64,000 nt of DNA from Jonesia quinghaiensis DSM 15701 (GCF_000423205.1 NZ_AUHN01000010.1:186001-250000); one strand, 5' to 3'. Numbered from the stretch's first letter, positions 16,780 through 26,105 are shown. Notes: generated by a model not told the origin, from the letters alone. Numbers and translations are program-made.

Positions 16780-18180
16780 GTGAATAACAACAACACGGCA
16801 GGTCAAGAACCTGCCTCACCACCACCTCCTCCTGGGGAGAGCCCGTACTCGCAACCCTCGGCATATGGACATCCGGATTACCAAGCACCGCCTGTGCAAG
16901 AGACCCCCGCGGAGGAGTTCGCAGACAAAACTTGGGATGATGTTCGCGCCCAAAATACTGCGGAAAAAGAAGCTGGGTACGCTCCGGGCGAGGAACCGGC
17001 TGTCGCGTACGAGGAACATGACGGCCCGGCAGTCATCAATACTGGTACGGGTGCTGAGGACGGGCTCACCAAGTGTGAGCGGTGCGGTTCAACAGAAATA
17101 TCGTTGAATGTCGCCAAAGGAATGTTGCGGTGCCACTACTGCCGTCATGAATGGCAAGAAGCCAGTGCTGTCGAAACTTTCAACCTGAATACGCCAATTA
17201 GTGAACTAGAGGGCATCACCATTGGTTCTGGTTCTGCCGCGATAGTTCCTGGCACTGATCAAGTCATCAGTTTCAAGTGCTCAGCGTGTGGCGCTGAAGT
17301 CGTCATTGACACAGAGCACGCAATGCAAGCACGGTGCCACTGGTGCCGCAACACGTTGTCCATGAACGAACAGATGCCTAACGGGGCAGTTCCCGACGCA
17401 GTGTTGCCATTCTCGCTGCCTAAGGAAGAGGCGGTCCGGCTCATCGGGGACTTCGTGAAGAGCCGCCGGTTTTTCGCCAACCGCAAGTTCACTGAACAGT
17501 TCAACGCAGGCAACGTCATCGGTGTGTATTTGCCGTACTTGATCGTTGACGTCAACGCGAAAATGTATCTTGCCGGGCAGGGCGAGCATGAAGTTCGCCG
17601 CTACACCGTTGGCAGCGACAACAACAAGCGCACTGTGTATGACGCTGATGTCTTTCAGGTGAGTCGCCAGTTCGATTTGCATGTTGATGACCTGACTATC
17701 GAGTCATCATCTGACAAATACAACATCGACACTGGGAAAAACACGAACAACATCATCAACTCCATCATGCCGTTCGATACTAAGAACATCGTGCGCTTCG
17801 ATGCGAACTACCTCTCCGGCTTCAGTTCACAACGCCGCGACACTGATGTGGATAACGTAACGGAGCTGGTCCTGAGGCAAACACGAGACATCGGCCGCCA
17901 CAAAATGCTTCCAACCCTCCGCCACTACGACCGGGGAGTGCGTTGGGAACAAGAAGGATTCGAAGTAGTGGGCCAACGGTGGGTATCCGCCCACCTTCCC
18001 GTGTGGCTGTATAGCTACTACGAAACCAAACGTAGCGGCAAACGGCTCTTGCACTACATTGCTGTTAATGGGCGCACCGGAGAAACCATGGGGTCAATTC
18101 CCATCAATAACCGCCGTCTACTCATCGCCTCAGCGATTGCTCAGGTATTCGGAACAATCGCAGCGATTTTGCTGCTCTAA
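16780..18180 (+). CDS. Double zinc-ribbon protein with C-terminal membrane anchor
   Basis: 466 residues, GTG start ten bases after the SPFH stop. A disordered Pro-rich N terminus is followed by two Cys4 zinc ribbons (CERCG...CHYC near residue 100 and CSACG...CHWC near residue 168), then a long conserved region (FANRKFTEQFNAGNVIGVYLPYLIVDVNAKMYLAGQGE) and a single hydrophobic C-terminal helix (LLIASAIAQVFGTIAAILLL). This TFIIB-type zinc-ribbon family regularly accompanies the SPFH protein, suggesting a complex anchored to the membrane; the biochemical role is unknown. Confidence 0.8.
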   Translation: MNNNNTAGQEPASPPPPPGESPYSQPSAYGHPDYQAPPVQETPAEEFADKTWDDVRAQNTAEKEAGYAPGEEPAVAYEEHDGPAVINTGTGAEDGLTKCERCGSTEISLNVAKGMLRCHYCRHEWQEASAVETFNLNTPISELEGITIGSGSAAIVPGTDQVISFKCSACGAEVVIDTEHAMQARCHWCRNTLSMNEQMPNGAVPDAVLPFSLPKEEAVRLIGDFVKSRRFFANRKFTEQFNAGNVIGVYLPYLIVDVNAKMYLAGQGEHEVRRYTVGSDNNKRTVYDADVFQVSRQFDLHVDDLTIESSSDKYNIDTGKNTNNIINSIMPFDTKNIVRFDANYLSGFSSQRRDTDVDNVTELVLRQTRDIGRHKMLPTLRHYDRGVRWEQEGFEVVGQRWVSAHLPVWLYSYYETKRSGKRLLHYIAVNGRTGETMGSIPINNRRLLIASAIAQVFGTIAAILLL

Positions 18181-18192
18181 GGGAGGCGAAAA

Positions 18193-18486
18193 GTGAACAC
18201 CATCGTGGAATTTGCCTCCATGGCGACGGTGACCATGGACATCGGCACGGACGGCGACGGAAGCAACTGGCTTTCGATGCTTTTCCTCCTTTCCGGTCCC
18301 GCGTACTACTTCTTCATGTACTCGCGGTACCGCAATCAGAACAAGAGACACCATCATGAGGCTGAAACGCTCGCAGAGACTGCGAACCTACAAGCTTCGG
18401 ATAACCGCGTGAAGCGCGTGACTGGTGTCAGCAACTCTCGAATCCGCGGCGACAACGCCCGTGATGTTTCAGGGGCTAGAAACTAG
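18193..18486 (+). CDS. Small membrane protein, third gene of the SPFH operon
   Basis: 97 residues, GTG start with GGGAGG seven bases upstream and only 12 bases from the previous stop. One membrane helix (WLSMLFLLSGPAYYFFMYSRY, about residues 24-44) is followed by a charged His/Arg-rich cytoplasmic tail. No recognised family, but gene order places it in the same membrane complex as its two neighbours. Ended by a strong terminator. Confidence 0.7.
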   Translation: MNTIVEFASMATVTMDIGTDGDGSNWLSMLFLLSGPAYYFFMYSRYRNQNKRHHHEAETLAETANLQASDNRVKRVTGVSNSRIRGDNARDVSGARN

Positions 18487-18537
18487 CGATTCCGTCATCA
18501 CTGAGAAACCTCGGTATCAGCAATTGAGCTGACCGCA

Positions 18538-18583
18538 CGGTGCTGGTGAGGAGACACCCCTCCTCACCAGCACCGTTGTCTTT
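18538..18583 (+). terminator. Rho-independent terminator of the SPFH operon
   Basis: A 15-base-pair perfect stem (CGGTGCTGGTGAGGA / TCCTCACCAGCACCG) with an eight-base loop is followed by TTGTCTTTT. Confidence 0.92.
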
Positions 18584-18655
18584 TCGCTGAAGAAATCGGC
18601 TCGTCGGCAAGTGCACGAAAACTATGACGCGAAAAGCGGGTGAAATTTACTATCC

Positions 18656-18690
18656 GGGGAGACCTCCCCTGGGGAGGGGTTGCTCTCCCC
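18656..18690 (+). repeat. Nested inverted repeat upstream of the adhesin gene
   Basis: GGGGAGA ... TCTCCCC encloses a second inverted repeat CCTCCCC/GGGGAGG. The structure lies about 60 bases upstream of the adhesin start and could be a folded leader or a protein-binding site. It does not match a riboswitch class I know. Confidence 0.4.
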
Positions 18691-18748
18691 ACGCATTATG
18701 GCACGTGGGGGGCTGTTTTCCAGGTTGCCAGGCTCTACCGTTTAGTCT

Positions 18749-20854
18749 ATGCACACGCCAAATTCACCCGCACCCCGGCATCGCCTGGGGCACATCGCGG
18801 TTCTCTTCGCGCTTCTCGCAGCCTTCTTCTTGGCTCCAGCCACAGCGGCACAGGCCACTGGATTCCCTGACGGTTACCCAAAGATGGGCAAGAGCCAGGA
18901 GAGCCAAGCCGGTTACCTGCTGAAGGCATCCTCTCGCTCGTACTACGCCACCACACTGTTCCCCGTATACACAGAAGCTGGCAGCACCCCCAACCAGCTC
19001 GCATACTGTGTTGAACTGTCAGTTGGTGCAAAGTACAACATTGGGCTCAATGTTGGCGGCTGGGATACTTTCCCAGGTAAGAACAACTTTGCCAAGGACG
19101 AAGCTGTACGGTCCAAAATCGCTTGGATCGTCTACAACTCCTACCCCAACAAGTCACTCGACGAAGTTGCCGCCAAAGCGAACGTCAAGGGTCTGACAGA
19201 AAAGGAAGCAATCACCGCTACACAAGCAGCGATCTGGTCACTTTCTGACTCAGCCCCAGCACAAGCCGGCTACAGCTACAAAGGCTTCGCCGTTGAGAAC
19301 GGTAAGTCCCCTTCCGCCGCACAGCAGGAGCGCGTCGATGGTCTGTACGAATACCTCAGTGGTGTCAACAACACTGGACGCCCCGAGGTTCTCGAACCAT
19401 CCCTCTCCGTTGAGGTCACATCCGCTGTTGGTAAATCAGGTAGCCTCGTAGGCCCCATCACCATCAACGCATCTGAAGACACCGTTAAGGTCACCACCGA
19501 TGCTCAGTACCCACTTGTTGACGGAAACGGCAACGAAGTTGACCTCAACAACGTACCCGGCAAGTCCGCGCTGTACCTCAACGTTCCAACAGGAGCAGCA
19601 GCAGGGAAAGCAAATGTCACTGTTGACCTCACCGGTTCACGCTTCACCGGTTTGCTCATCACAAACACCGCACAACGCACCCAGTCCCTCATGATTTCAG
19701 CAAGTGACGAGGTTACTGAGTCTGCAACAGGCACCATTGAGTGGGAAGTTGGCGCTGCACTGGCTACAACCGCCCGTGACGAAGCGACCGAAGGCAAGTT
19801 CCTCACCCAGGACGGTACTTCAGCGATCATCGACTCAGTCGAATACACCGGCCTGAACGCTGGTGAAGAATACGAACTTCGCGGCGAACTCATGGTCCGT
19901 GAAGGCACCGAAGCGGTAGCAACCGGTATCACTGCTACACAAAAGTTCACACCCAAGACCGACGCTGGTCTCGTTGACCTTCGCTTCGAAGTTCCACAAG
20001 GGGAACTCACCGGCAAGGTTGTTGTTGCATTCGAACGCCTCTACAAGAACGACGTTGAGGTTGCCGTCCACACCGACATCATGGACGAAAACCAAACCGT
20101 TTACAGCCCAGCTGTTGAAACTGACGCCTACGACCTCACCGACTCCGACCAGATCCTGGGAGCAGACGGCGGCACTCTCCGCGACCGCATCACCTACTCA
20201 GGGCTACGCACCGGCGACACCTACACTGTTCGCGGCGAGGTCATGGACAAAGCAACGGGCGAAACCACTGGTATCACCGCTGAAACAACGTTCACCGCTG
20301 GTGCATCAGCTGGTGTAGTTGACGTCGACTTCGAGATCCCAGCAGAACACGCTGGTAAAACACTCGTCGTCTTCGAACGCCTCTTCACAGTTCCAGCCGC
20401 TGACAGCAACGAATCAGAACAACTCGTCGCTGAGCACACTGACATCAATGACGCTCGCCAGACCGTCACCGTGTCAGAAGAGCCAGTTGTAGAAGAACCT
20501 CAACCAGAAGAACCAGTTGACGAGGAAACCCCTGACAAGGAAATCCCCGCCGACGAGGTCGAGGTAGAACCAGGAACTGACGAAACAGACGAAACCCCGT
20601 CAGACACTCCTGAAGAAACCCCATCTGCGGAGGAAACTCCAGCAGCCGAGGAAACTCCAGCTGAAGAACCAGTCGACGAAGGTGTTCTCGGTGAAGTTGA
20701 AGACCAAGACAACACCTCAACAACAGACACCACTAGTTCCGACCTTGCTGAAACTGGTTTCAACGCAACCAGCGCCGTTGTTATCGCAGCGATCGTCTTG
20801 CTGCTCGCCGGTGGCGGCATCGTGATCTACCAGCGCAAATTCCGAAAGGAATGA
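18749..20854 (+). CDS. LPXTG-type surface adhesin with thioester (TQXA) and VaFE domains
   Basis: 701 residues. Signal peptide to about residue 37. A thioester domain follows: Cys87 in AYCVEL and Gln159 in TATQAAIW are the expected internal Cys-Gln thioester pair that lets such adhesins bond covalently to host or plant amines. Two VaFE-type repeats (VAFERL...HTDIMDENQTV near 440 and VVFERL...HTDINDARQTV near 545) are predicted to hold Thr-Gln ester cross-links. A Glu/Pro-rich wall-spanning stretch leads to LAETG, a hydrophobic helix and RKFRKE, a sortase signal. No sortase gene is in the window. No good Shine-Dalgarno precedes the ATG. Confidence 0.93.
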   Translation: MHTPNSPAPRHRLGHIAVLFALLAAFFLAPATAAQATGFPDGYPKMGKSQESQAGYLLKASSRSYYATTLFPVYTEAGSTPNQLAYCVELSVGAKYNIGLNVGGWDTFPGKNNFAKDEAVRSKIAWIVYNSYPNKSLDEVAAKANVKGLTEKEAITATQAAIWSLSDSAPAQAGYSYKGFAVENGKSPSAAQQERVDGLYEYLSGVNNTGRPEVLEPSLSVEVTSAVGKSGSLVGPITINASEDTVKVTTDAQYPLVDGNGNEVDLNNVPGKSALYLNVPTGAAAGKANVTVDLTGSRFTGLLITNTAQRTQSLMISASDEVTESATGTIEWEVGAALATTARDEATEGKFLTQDGTSAIIDSVEYTGLNAGEEYELRGELMVREGTEAVATGITATQKFTPKTDAGLVDLRFEVPQGELTGKVVVAFERLYKNDVEVAVHTDIMDENQTVYSPAVETDAYDLTDSDQILGADGGTLRDRITYSGLRTGDTYTVRGEVMDKATGETTGITAETTFTAGASAGVVDVDFEIPAEHAGKTLVVFERLFTVPAADSNESEQLVAEHTDINDARQTVTVSEEPVVEEPQPEEPVDEETPDKEIPADEVEVEPGTDETDETPSDTPEETPSAEETPAAEETPAEEPVDEGVLGEVEDQDNTSTTDTTSSDLAETGFNATSAVVIAAIVLLLAGGGIVIYQRKFRKE

Positions 20855-20965
20855 GCTGGCCACCTAGCAACATTCGTGTGAGCTAGGACAACGCATCGTA
20901 ACTTCGATGCACGCTCTCCCCCGAGCGAGTGTGCCTGTTGCAACAGCGACTGGTATGCGCCGTCT

Positions 20966-21001
20966 GAAGGCGGTCCACCCGAACCCAGGTGGGCCGCCTT
21001 C
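20966..21001 (+). terminator. Hairpin terminator after the adhesin gene
   Basis: GAAGGCGGTCCACC pairs with GGTGGGCCGCCTTC around an eight-base loop. No T-run follows, so its efficiency is uncertain, but position and stem strength fit a terminator. Confidence 0.65.
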
Positions 21002-21083
21002 GCGTGTCTCTCCCCCGTTGCCACAACATCTGTACAGTGGAATTGTCCTGTCGGAGTTTGTTGCTCAACGTAAAGGAATCCTC

Positions 21084-22016
21084 GTGGACGTTCTACGCCT
21101 TACAACGCATCGTTTAGTTCGCTTCGCCATTGCAACCGGTGTCACACTCTGCGTTGTTGCAGGGTGTTCCGTTGATCAACCAACTGTTGAAAACAACGAT
21201 CTACCCGTAACGTCACAAGCTTCAACGGACTCAGTCACACCCCCCGCCAACGAAACAGATACCGATAGTGCGCAGGAACCCTTGGCTGTTTTCCCCGTAG
21301 GCGGAGCCGTGGATTATCAATTAGGTGGAGCCTACGATCTTCCGGCTGGGACTGACATCGTTGTGCGGGACAGTTGGGACACCCCCGCTCCTGGAGCATT
21401 TTCCATTTGCTATGTCAATGGTTTCCAAACCCAGCCTGGTGAAGAGGAACGTTGGGAAGGCGTAAACTCAGACCTCCTATTGCGTGATGACTCCGGACAG
21501 CCAGTTATTGACCCTGATTGGCCAGACGAGTTTGTGCTCGACACAACGAGTGAGAGCAACCGGATTCGCATCGCGAATATCATCTCCGATGACTTAAACC
21601 GTTGCGCCAAGTCCGGATTTGACGCAGTAGAGATAGATAATCTCGATACCTATACGCGTTTTGAGGCCCTCACCCGCGACGGTTCCGTGGAACTCGCTCG
21701 TCTTTACGGTGAGGTAGCCCATGCTGCAGGAATGCTCATTGGACAAAAAAATGCTGCAGAAGATACTGAACTCTTTGAGGGACACGGCGGATTCGATTTC
21801 GCCGTCACGGAAGAGTGTTTGGGGTGGAACGAATGCGCAGCCTACACCAATGTTTATGGGCAGGCAGTGATCAGCATTGAGTACTCTGACGACGATAGAC
21901 TAACCCTCGAGGATATGTGCGCCGACTCAACGCGACCAGAGTCATTTGTGTACCGGGATCGAAACCTCACCACGCCAGATTCACCCGAGTACGTGTTTGA
22001 GCGCTGCACGGATTAA
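21084..22016 (+). CDS. GH114-like lipoprotein (endo-alpha-1,4-polygalactosaminidase type)
   Basis: 310 residues from the GTG preceded by AAAGGA. A lipoprotein signal ends at VVAGC (Cys28); a Ser/Thr/Asp linker leads to a TIM-barrel whose motifs AFSICYVNGFQTQPGEE, GFDAVEIDNLDTY, MLIGQKNA and FDFAVTEECLGWNECAAY match GH114/TM1410-like proteins. The paired acidic residues in EIDN are the presumed catalytic site. The family cleaves galactosamine-rich exopolysaccharide; here it would act at the outer face of the membrane. A longer in-frame extension from 20907 crosses the terminator and is rejected. Confidence 0.8.
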   Translation: MDVLRLTTHRLVRFAIATGVTLCVVAGCSVDQPTVENNDLPVTSQASTDSVTPPANETDTDSAQEPLAVFPVGGAVDYQLGGAYDLPAGTDIVVRDSWDTPAPGAFSICYVNGFQTQPGEEERWEGVNSDLLLRDDSGQPVIDPDWPDEFVLDTTSESNRIRIANIISDDLNRCAKSGFDAVEIDNLDTYTRFEALTRDGSVELARLYGEVAHAAGMLIGQKNAAEDTELFEGHGGFDFAVTEECLGWNECAAYTNVYGQAVISIEYSDDDRLTLEDMCADSTRPESFVYRDRNLTTPDSPEYVFERCTD

Positions 22017-22048
22017 TATCTACTCACATTTCCTTGGATTTCCGTGAA

Positions 22049-22768
22049 TTAGCCCAGTGGCACTGACTTGCGGAACTCTAAGAAAAGGGGGCTCACCGCT
22101 TTCAAAGTTTCCGCCCTCTTTGACTGTGCGACACTTTTATCAATAGCAGACTGTATTTGGGGTAGTTCCTTCGACGTCAAGAAAGCTTGATAAAGAGTCG
22201 TATAGTGAGCGGGTTGAATACCAATTGTACTCACTGCAGCCCGGATCTTCTTCTTCCAAGCCTCGGGTAGTGCTTTTTGATCAGTATTCCCAGAACCATT
22301 TGTAGCAGGCTTTTTCTTACTTCCCACTTTGAGATCAGGCTTAGGCGGAATGCTCTTCGGCTTATTTTCCGGAGAGATGTCTGATGGAGTTTGAACTCCG
22401 AATAGAGCTGGGCGCCGTTCAATTTTCACATCAGCCCGTCGAGGTTTCCAAAAGTCTATGACTGAATCGAACCCTGTATCGCGAGTGACTATCACGTAGT
22501 GGCTTTGATTATTTTTAGAACTCCCAAGTAGGTAGCCTAAATAGCTTACCAACTGAAAGTCGAGATAGTTTGGAGCAGTACCTTCGCATCTTTTCCATTT
22601 AATTTTGGCGGGGAAGCCGATATTTGTCATTTTTATGACAGCTTCCACAGGGATGGTTTTATTTTTAACACCGACGAATATCACAAGAACATCATCTGAT
22701 GTCAACCCTGCAAGCCCATCAAGACCCGCAACATGGGTGTTCTCAAAATCAACGAGGTAAGTAGTCAT
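22049..22768 (-). CDS. PIN-like/NYN-type nuclease domain protein
   Basis: 239 residues. MTTYLVDFENTHVAGLDGL gives the first PIN acidic residue (Asp7 in VDFEN); further conserved acids appear in CEGTAPNYLDFQLVSYLGYLL and VTRDTGFDSVIDFW, as in PIN/NYN ribonucleases. After a Lys/Pro-rich linker comes a helical C-terminal domain (about residues 165-235). No antitoxin gene adjoins it. Local GC is lower than in the flanks. Likely a metal-dependent RNA nuclease of unknown target. Confidence 0.75.
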   Translation of the reverse strand: MTTYLVDFENTHVAGLDGLAGLTSDDVLVIFVGVKNKTIPVEAVIKMTNIGFPAKIKWKRCEGTAPNYLDFQLVSYLGYLLGSSKNNQSHYVIVTRDTGFDSVIDFWKPRRADVKIERRPALFGVQTPSDISPENKPKSIPPKPDLKVGSKKKPATNGSGNTDQKALPEAWKKKIRAAVSTIGIQPAHYTTLYQAFLTSKELPQIQSAIDKSVAQSKRAETLKAVSPLFLEFRKSVPLG

Positions 22769-22812
22769 GTCTTCACCTTACCTACTTATGGAACTTCCCA
22801 ATGTCATTCTCT

Positions 22813-23940
22813 TCACCTTAGTGCTGCCATGTTGGGGTGGTTCTTGAGACCTTCCACCCCATGCAGACCATTGAGTGCGTGGACGGCGGCAACTGGTGAG
22901 GCATGGCCCGCCAGGAGGAGAGGTTGTGCGTTGTCAAACGAACAAACAAGCACCCATGCTCCGACCTCAGGGTAAACCATGCGCATGTCAGCATATGCGA
23001 AGCTGTGCCACCGGTCCCCAATTTTACAGAATATGCGTCGGTTCGACATTACAGCGTCCACCTTCGCGAAGTCACGCCATTGGGCAGCAGAGTCTTTATC
23101 CGCCGGAGAGCGAGAGATGACAGGCACAGTCGATGCTGCGATTATGCCGCCCACAACGTATGACGGCAAAGCCGCCAGATCACCGTTATGCCCTGCGTCT
23201 TCAACATAAGAACCAGAATATCGAGCGTAGACCAGTTGAGCTCTAGCATAGATTTCTTCAGAGTATTTTTTGAGAACATCAGGGTCATCGATTGATTGGA
23301 TCTTTTGACCAAGCATCAGCGTGGAGAAATGATGCTTGGCAATGCCCCACCAGCGCATCCGATCAGCTTCCTGAAAACTCCTTACTATTTGATTTGGTGC
23401 CACTTTACGAGAATCTCGCAAATGGACCGCAGAAATAATCGCAAGTGTTGCAAAAAGTGCAGCTAGAGGTGTGCTTATAAAGTTTACTATGGAGGTCACA
23501 AAAGCCCAAAGCAACGATTGTTCTGTTTGTGTTGAATCTATAGTAATATACAGCGTCAGAAAGTAGATCGCTATAAATATCAACGACAGCCCCGCATAGC
23601 TAATCCAACGCCAGTGCGTGATCGGTTTTTTCTTAATCTGATATTTCATTCGAGCTTTCCTGCGACGGTAACCGAACCAAAAACCGAACGCAACAATGGC
23701 ATTGACAAGCGCAACCGTGAACAAAATTATCCATGCCAATACGGCAATCACGTAGAAAAGAACCACGAGCATGTAACTACGGGTACCAACTTCATACGCA
23801 GGGAGCAATTGCGACAAATTGCTCTCCATGACGCGCGTCAGTGGGTACAGCGCAAGTGCTGGGATAAGCCACGACAGGTGTCGCCGCAAAGGAGGCTGTC
23901 GGCGATCGATTACCTCGGGCGAGGGCTCAGCTGTAGTCAC
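22813..23940 (-). CDS. Uncharacterised membrane protein with C-terminal soluble domain
   Basis: 375 residues. Membrane segments lie near residues 22-38, 55-90, 110-130 and 145-170, followed by a soluble region of about 190 residues that includes SNRRIFCKIGDRWHSFAYADMRMVYPE, a beta-rich stretch reminiscent of small PH-like folds. I do not recognise a named family. It is 44 bases upstream of the PIN gene on the same strand, so co-transcription is possible. Confidence 0.6.
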   Translation of the reverse strand: MTTAEPSPEVIDRRQPPLRRHLSWLIPALALYPLTRVMESNLSQLLPAYEVGTRSYMLVVLFYVIAVLAWIILFTVALVNAIVAFGFWFGYRRRKARMKYQIKKKPITHWRWISYAGLSLIFIAIYFLTLYITIDSTQTEQSLLWAFVTSIVNFISTPLAALFATLAIISAVHLRDSRKVAPNQIVRSFQEADRMRWWGIAKHHFSTLMLGQKIQSIDDPDVLKKYSEEIYARAQLVYARYSGSYVEDAGHNGDLAALPSYVVGGIIAASTVPVISRSPADKDSAAQWRDFAKVDAVMSNRRIFCKIGDRWHSFAYADMRMVYPEVGAWVLVCSFDNAQPLLLAGHASPVAAVHALNGLHGVEGLKNHPNMAALR

Positions 23941-24098
23941 GGTATTCCTTCGTCAGGTTGCCCGCTGGCGGGGAGTCGCGGTTCACCTATCCCACCGCAT
24001 CCGAGGCTCAAATAACAACTAGCCTTACACGCCCTGTGGATAACTTCGAAATACTTGATTCCGTCTTTTACGCCAAACACCCTGGTGGCGGCCGGTGG

Positions 24099-24818
24099 CT
24101 AACTCGGACCACTGTTGAATCGTTGCAGCGTCCACTGGGAACCGTATGGTTTCGCACCGTGGGGACTGTACCGAAGTTCCACCCAGTTGGCATGGTGCAG
24201 GTGGCCTAAGATTCGCGGCTGCTCGGGGAGCCCAAGGAGGTCTCTGACTCCCGAAGCGATCGCTGACCCATGGCTTACGAAAACTGCCGGTCGAATGTTT
24301 TCACCGAGTTCGTCGAGGAGCGTGCTGTCCCCTTCTCTCTGCAGTGAGACAGCCTTAGCGAACAAGGTATTGCACCGAACAGTAATCGCATCGGATACCC
24401 GTTTCCCTACGGTCTTTCCTACTTCCCAACCTGGGATGTCCGGGTCTCCCCCACTATCACGCACCATAAGTTCTTGCGGGTATTCTCGAGCCACTTGCTC
24501 AAATGTCATCCCTTCCCACACGCCATAGCTACGCTGCGTGATTCCATCCTCGCGTTCCCATTGTGGCCCACCGAGGTCGGTCAGCAGTTGGGCTGTTTCA
24601 CTAGCACGACGCAATGGTGAGGACCATATCGCTGACGGCAGGCCGTAACGGTCAGCAATGTTGCGAGCCGCTTCACGGCCTACTTCAAGACCCGCTTCTC
24701 CAGTCTCGGTATCGCGTCGCCCTTGCAGGCGTCCGCTGGAATTGTCAGGTGTTGGGGCGTGCCGCCACAGCAATACAGTGAGGCGGTCGAGTTGTGTGGG
24801 CTGCATGGCGGAAGTCAC
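24099..24818 (-). CDS. Histidine phosphatase (phosphoglycerate mutase-like)
   Basis: 239 residues. LWRHAPTPDN is the RHG motif (here RHA) with the phosphorylated His; SSPLRRASETAQLL, ERSYGVWEGMTFEQV-like spacing (QRSYGVWEGMTFEQVA) and VFVSHGSAIASGVRDLLGL complete the 2H-phosphatase active site. Cytosolic phosphatase of unknown substrate, similar to cobalamin-phosphatase or MSMEG-type mutases annotated in actinobacteria. Start could be 24818 or 24806. Single gene. Confidence 0.85.
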   Translation of the reverse strand: MTSAMQPTQLDRLTVLLWRHAPTPDNSSGRLQGRRDTETGEAGLEVGREAARNIADRYGLPSAIWSSPLRRASETAQLLTDLGGPQWEREDGITQRSYGVWEGMTFEQVAREYPQELMVRDSGGDPDIPGWEVGKTVGKRVSDAITVRCNTLFAKAVSLQREGDSTLLDELGENIRPAVFVSHGSAIASGVRDLLGLPEQPRILGHLHHANWVELRYSPHGAKPYGSQWTLQRFNSGPS

Positions 24819-24922
24819 GCGGCTAGTCTATCGATGCTCCGACACAGCGAGGTAGGTCTAGTTGACCTTCCACCTCCACGCCTCCTACCACGCAGCGTCA
24901 CAAGCAGGTAGACTCACAACAC

Positions 24923-24936
24923 TGTGACCGGTCACA
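24923..24936. promoter_or_regulatory. Palindromic operator upstream of the galactanase gene
   Basis: TGTGACCGGTCACA is a perfect 14-base palindrome with a central CG, typical of LacI/GalR-type operators, 36 bases before the GH53 start. Related sites lie at 6509-6523 and 26232-26248. Confidence 0.5.
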
Positions 24937-24972
24937 GGCAGTCGATTTCTCAACGGAGAGGTATCACTCACT

Positions 24973-26046
24973 ATGTCAGCACACCGCACACTCAATGGTC
25001 GCAGGCGAGTTTCGGCCATCATCGCTACATTGGCGCTTGCTCTTGCGGTCCTTAGCGGCACAACTCCAGCAACAACATCACCAGCCCATGCCGCGTCAGC
25101 ATTCGCGCAAGGGGCTGATATCTCTTGGATTCCAGGCATGGAAGCGCAGGGCTACACCTGGAAGGACCGTCACGGAGTACGCCGGGACATTCTCGACATC
25201 CTGAAGAACGACTACAACGTGAACTCGGCACGCATTCGCGTATTCGTTAATCCGTCAGGAGATTACGGGAACGGCTACATGACTACGCAGCGTGCAGCAC
25301 AACTTGCCCAGCGGGCCCAACGGTCTGGAATGCGCGTGATGTTGACGTTGCACTACAGCGACTCATGGGCGGATCCCGGAAAGCAGAACAAACCAGCAGC
25401 TTGGTCAGCATTATCTTTCCAACAACTCATGGACACGGTGTGGACTTATACGCGCGGAGTAATGACAACGATGCGCAGTTACGGCGTGACCCCGGAATGG
25501 GTGCAGGTTGGAAACGAGACTAATGACGGCATGCTGTGGAATGACGGGCGCGCCACAGTCAGCATGCGCAATTATGCATGGCTCGTCACAACTGGGCACA
25601 ACGCCGTCAAAGATGTCAGCCCCAGCACAAAAACTGTCGTCCACCTGGCAGATGGTCAAGACACATCCTTGTTCCAATGGAACATTGGTGGACTCATCAG
25701 CAACGGTGCACAGTTCGACATGATTGGAATGTCGGTGTATCCCACAGCATCAAACTGGCGATCATACTCAGCATCAGCGGCCAATACGATGAATGACATG
25801 GTTTCCAGGTATGGGAAAGAGGTCATTGTTTCTGAAATTGGTATGGACTACCGCGATGGAGCTGTCGCACAGCAGTTCGTGGCCGATTTGGTTACCCGAA
25901 CCAAAAATGTCAGCAGCGGAAAGGGAGCGGGAGTCTTTTACTGGGAACCAGCGGCATACCCTAACTATAACGCCGGATATGCGAAGGGGGCATGGTTAAG
26001 CAACGGAATGCCAAATGGCGCACTCGATGGTTTTAGAAAACCATAA
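24973..26046 (+). CDS. Secreted arabinogalactan endo-beta-1,4-galactanase, GH53
   Basis: 357 residues with a Sec signal peptide ending near AHAAS (residues 39-43). The GH53 barrel is clear: FAQGADISWIPGMEAQGYTW at the start, IRVFVNP, LTLHYSDSWADPGKQNKPAAW, the acid/base Glu182 in VQVGNETNDGMLW and the nucleophile Glu288 in VSEIGMDYRDG; FYWEPAAY closes the domain. It cleaves beta-1,4-galactan side chains of pectin outside the cell. The ATG follows GGAGAGG. It stands near GH43 arabinanases, consistent with pectin side-chain breakdown. No binding module is fused. Confidence 0.92.
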   Translation: MSAHRTLNGRRRVSAIIATLALALAVLSGTTPATTSPAHAASAFAQGADISWIPGMEAQGYTWKDRHGVRRDILDILKNDYNVNSARIRVFVNPSGDYGNGYMTTQRAAQLAQRAQRSGMRVMLTLHYSDSWADPGKQNKPAAWSALSFQQLMDTVWTYTRGVMTTMRSYGVTPEWVQVGNETNDGMLWNDGRATVSMRNYAWLVTTGHNAVKDVSPSTKTVVHLADGQDTSLFQWNIGGLISNGAQFDMIGMSVYPTASNWRSYSASAANTMNDMVSRYGKEVIVSEIGMDYRDGAVAQQFVADLVTRTKNVSSGKGAGVFYWEPAAYPNYNAGYAKGAWLSNGMPNGALDGFRKP

Positions 26047-26105
26047 AACAAAATATCGGGTGAATATCATGTGAACCGCGTGGCATTCTCCAAGGTCGCC
26101 GTCTC

